From an uncultured Parabacteroides sp. (lineage in GTDB: Bacteria; Bacteroidota; Bacteroidia; Bacteroidales; Tannerellaceae): DNA of 15,407 bases. Under the pieces are notes generated by a model. The model did not search any database, was not told where the DNA came from, and worked only from the letters and a program-made list of their open reading frames with translations. Position 1 is the stretch's first letter; every line of letters starts with the position of its first letter. Positions 14,235 through 15,407 of the stretch are shown here, one piece after another. The stretch covers positions 1-15,407 of the forward strand of contig CAAGLQ010000228.1 in NCBI GenBank assembly GCA_900770835.1, given 5' to 3'. The translations under genes were made by a program, and so were the position numbers.

Positions 14235-15302
14235 ATGGATAGAAAAACATTTTTGCGAGCGTCGGGACTTTTGATCCCGGCCTCCCTTTGGGGTATCTCC
14301 CCTAATAGAATTGGCGAGAAGGCAGTGGTAGAATCGGCTGATGCGGGTGTGCCTTACCTGAACAGCGCCTCCTACAAGGCGCATGCGGACAAGTTGCGGT
14401 TTAAGGCAGATGGCACCTTTAAGATCGTGCAGTTCACCGACGTCCATTGGGTGCCCGATAACCCCGCTTCCGAGGAGGCGGCCGAGCGCATGAACGAGGT
14501 GTTGGATGCCGAACGACCCGATTTCGTGATTTATACAGGAGATGTCGTGTTCGCTAAGCCCGCCACGAAGGCTTACCAAAGGGCACTCGAACCGGTCTTA
14601 TCTCGAAAACTCCCCTTTGCGGTGACGTTGGGCAACCATGACGATGAGTTTGACTTGACCCGACCGGAGATCTATGCGCTCCTGAAAGAGATGCCGGGCA
14701 ACTTGACAGGCACGGTAGAGGGGTTGAGCGGTGTCACCAACTTCATCCTGCCGATACGAAGCGCACAGGGAGACAAGCCCGCCTTCCTGCTGTATGGGTT
14801 GGATAGCTTGGCTTATTCCAGTAGGGAGGCCACCAAGGGGTATGACTGGATCAAGTGGGATCAGATTGATTGGTACAGGAAATGCAGTGCGGCCTTGACC
14901 GAGCAGAATGGGGGAACACCGTTGCCAGCGTTGGCCTTCTTCCATATTCCGTTGCCCGAGTATAACGAGGCAGCCGCCGACGAGCGTGCCCTGTTGATCG
15001 GCATCCGTAAGGAGAAAGCTTGTGCGCCTGTGGTCAATTCCGGCCTCTTCACAGCGATGTTGGAAGCGGGTGATGTGATGGCTACCTTTGTCGGGCACGA
15101 TCATGTCAATGATTATGTGGCCACTTGGAAAGGCTTGTTGTTAGGTTATGGCCGCTTCACCGGAGGCAAGACGGTTTATCACGATGTGCCCGGAGGCAAT
15201 GGCGCACGTGTGATTGAGCTGAAGGAGGGCACTCGTGCTTTCCGCACTTGGATTCGCTTGAAAGGTGGGGTGACTACCCAGCCTTTTGAATGGCAAGGAT
15301 AG
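14235..15302 (+). CDS. Exported calcineurin-like metallophosphoesterase (Dcr2/PAP28-29-like)
   Basis: This 355-residue enzyme should hydrolyse phosphate esters using two metal ions. All metallophosphoesterase motifs are present: DxH at Asp69 and His71 (FTDVHW), GD at 102-103 (YTGDVV), GNHD at 133-136, His237 (FFHIP) and GHDH at 287-290. The motif wording, FKIVQFTDVHW and GHDHVNDY, resembles the fungal Dcr2 and plant purple-acid-phosphatase 28/29 group. The N-terminus MDRKTFLRASGLLIPASL looks like an export signal with an RK-T-F-L pattern close to a twin-arginine motif, so Tat export of a folded metalloenzyme is possible but unproven. It follows susD by 22 bases and is very likely co-transcribed. 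This suggests that it dephosphorylates the SusCD ligand or liberates phosphate from it. No terminator is seen in the 10 bases before the next, convergent gene. Confidence 0.92.
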   Translation: MDRKTFLRASGLLIPASLWGISPNRIGEKAVVESADAGVPYLNSASYKAHADKLRFKADGTFKIVQFTDVHWVPDNPASEEAAERMNEVLDAERPDFVIYTGDVVFAKPATKAYQRALEPVLSRKLPFAVTLGNHDDEFDLTRPEIYALLKEMPGNLTGTVEGLSGVTNFILPIRSAQGDKPAFLLYGLDSLAYSSREATKGYDWIKWDQIDWYRKCSAALTEQNGGTPLPALAFFHIPLPEYNEAAADERALLIGIRKEKACAPVVNSGLFTAMLEAGDVMATFVGHDHVNDYVATWKGLLLGYGRFTGGKTVYHDVPGGNGARVIELKEGTRAFRTWIRLKGGVTTQPFEWQG

Positions 15303-15312
15303 ATAGTTACGA

Positions 15313-15407
15313 TTAGTTAATCAGCGTATTACGGCCCTTCAATTCCTGTCGGAGTTGGAGGGCTTTGCCGTCTGTGACCCGATTCATCAATGCCCAGAAG
15401 CGTTCGC
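15313..15407 (-). CDS. C-terminus of a convergent gene, cut by the window edge
   Basis: Reading the minus strand from the edge gives an open frame of 30 residues beginning ERFWALMNRVT and ending GRNTLIN before a TAA at 15315-15313. The amphipathic, basic composition (ALQLRQELKGR) looks like real protein. From memory the ERFWALM wording resembles the tail of YgjP/SprT-like zinc metallopeptidases (HSxRFW after the HExxH site), but the catalytic part lies outside the window, so this is only a guess. The gene ends 10 bases from the phosphoesterase stop. Confidence 0.55.
   Translation of the reverse strand, partial: ERFWALMNRVTDGKALQLRQELKGRNTLIN

Noticed and set aside
1..15407. CRISPR arrays, insertion sequences, phage genes or toxin-antitoxin pairs
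   Set aside because: No spaced direct repeats, transposase or integrase motifs, or small paired genes were seen on either strand.

Overview
The window looks like a chromosomal segment of a Bacteroidales bacterium, possibly Parabacteroides or Tannerellaceae; the genus cannot be settled from sequence alone. Supporting signs are a SusC/SusD pair, TonB-dependent receptors with an N-terminal carboxypeptidase-regulatory-like domain, TAnnTTTG-type -7 promoter boxes, almost no Shine-Dalgarno sequences, and many lipoprotein or signal-peptide starts. Base composition and codon use look uniform. I see no phage, transposon, integrase or CRISPR material, so this reads as ordinary chromosome with a few accessory transport loci.

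Layout. (1) Bases 1-165: the 3' end of tmRNA (ssrA) with its tRNA-like T-arm and encoded CCA, followed by a terminator. (2) 201-1424 (+): a secreted CE1/esterase-D-type esterase with an N-terminal beta-sandwich domain, ended by a long hairpin terminator and convergent with an M23 endopeptidase lipoprotein gene (1500-2264, -). (3) A strikingly symmetrical divergent promoter (2272-2332) serves the M23 gene on one side and a three-gene TRAP transporter operon dctP-dctQ-dctM (2353-5112, +) on the other. (4) A shared bidirectional terminator (5119-5146) separates dctM from a convergent YdfG-like short-chain dehydrogenase (5152-5916, -). (5) A stand-alone TonB-dependent receptor (6084-8798, +). (6) A structured intergenic stretch (8799-9013), then a compact four-gene run (+): a 156-residue exported protein of unknown function, SusC, SusD and an exported calcineurin-like phosphoesterase (9014-15302). 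(7) The C-terminus of a convergent minus-strand gene at the right edge.

How the genes may work together. The four-gene run looks like an outer-membrane nutrient acquisition system: the SusD lipoprotein captures a ligand, SusC imports it using TonB energy, and the phosphoesterase would remove phosphate from a phosphorylated substrate in the periplasm or at the surface. No glycoside hydrolase, polysaccharide lyase, HTCS or ECF sigma/anti-sigma gene is visible beside it, so a phosphorylated or phosphoester-containing substrate fits better than a plain polysaccharide; this is inference. The TRAP operon would move an organic or sugar acid across the inner membrane, with a binding protein that appears lipid-anchored. 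No matching catabolic pathway is present in the window, though the YdfG-like dehydrogenase next door acts on hydroxy-acids in characterised homologues.

No clearly unprecedented system is visible. The best candidates for a second look are the SusCD-phosphoesterase locus with its unknown small exported protein, the mirrored divergent promoter with a probable leaderless M23 transcript, and the structured RNA-like region upstream of the SusCD run.
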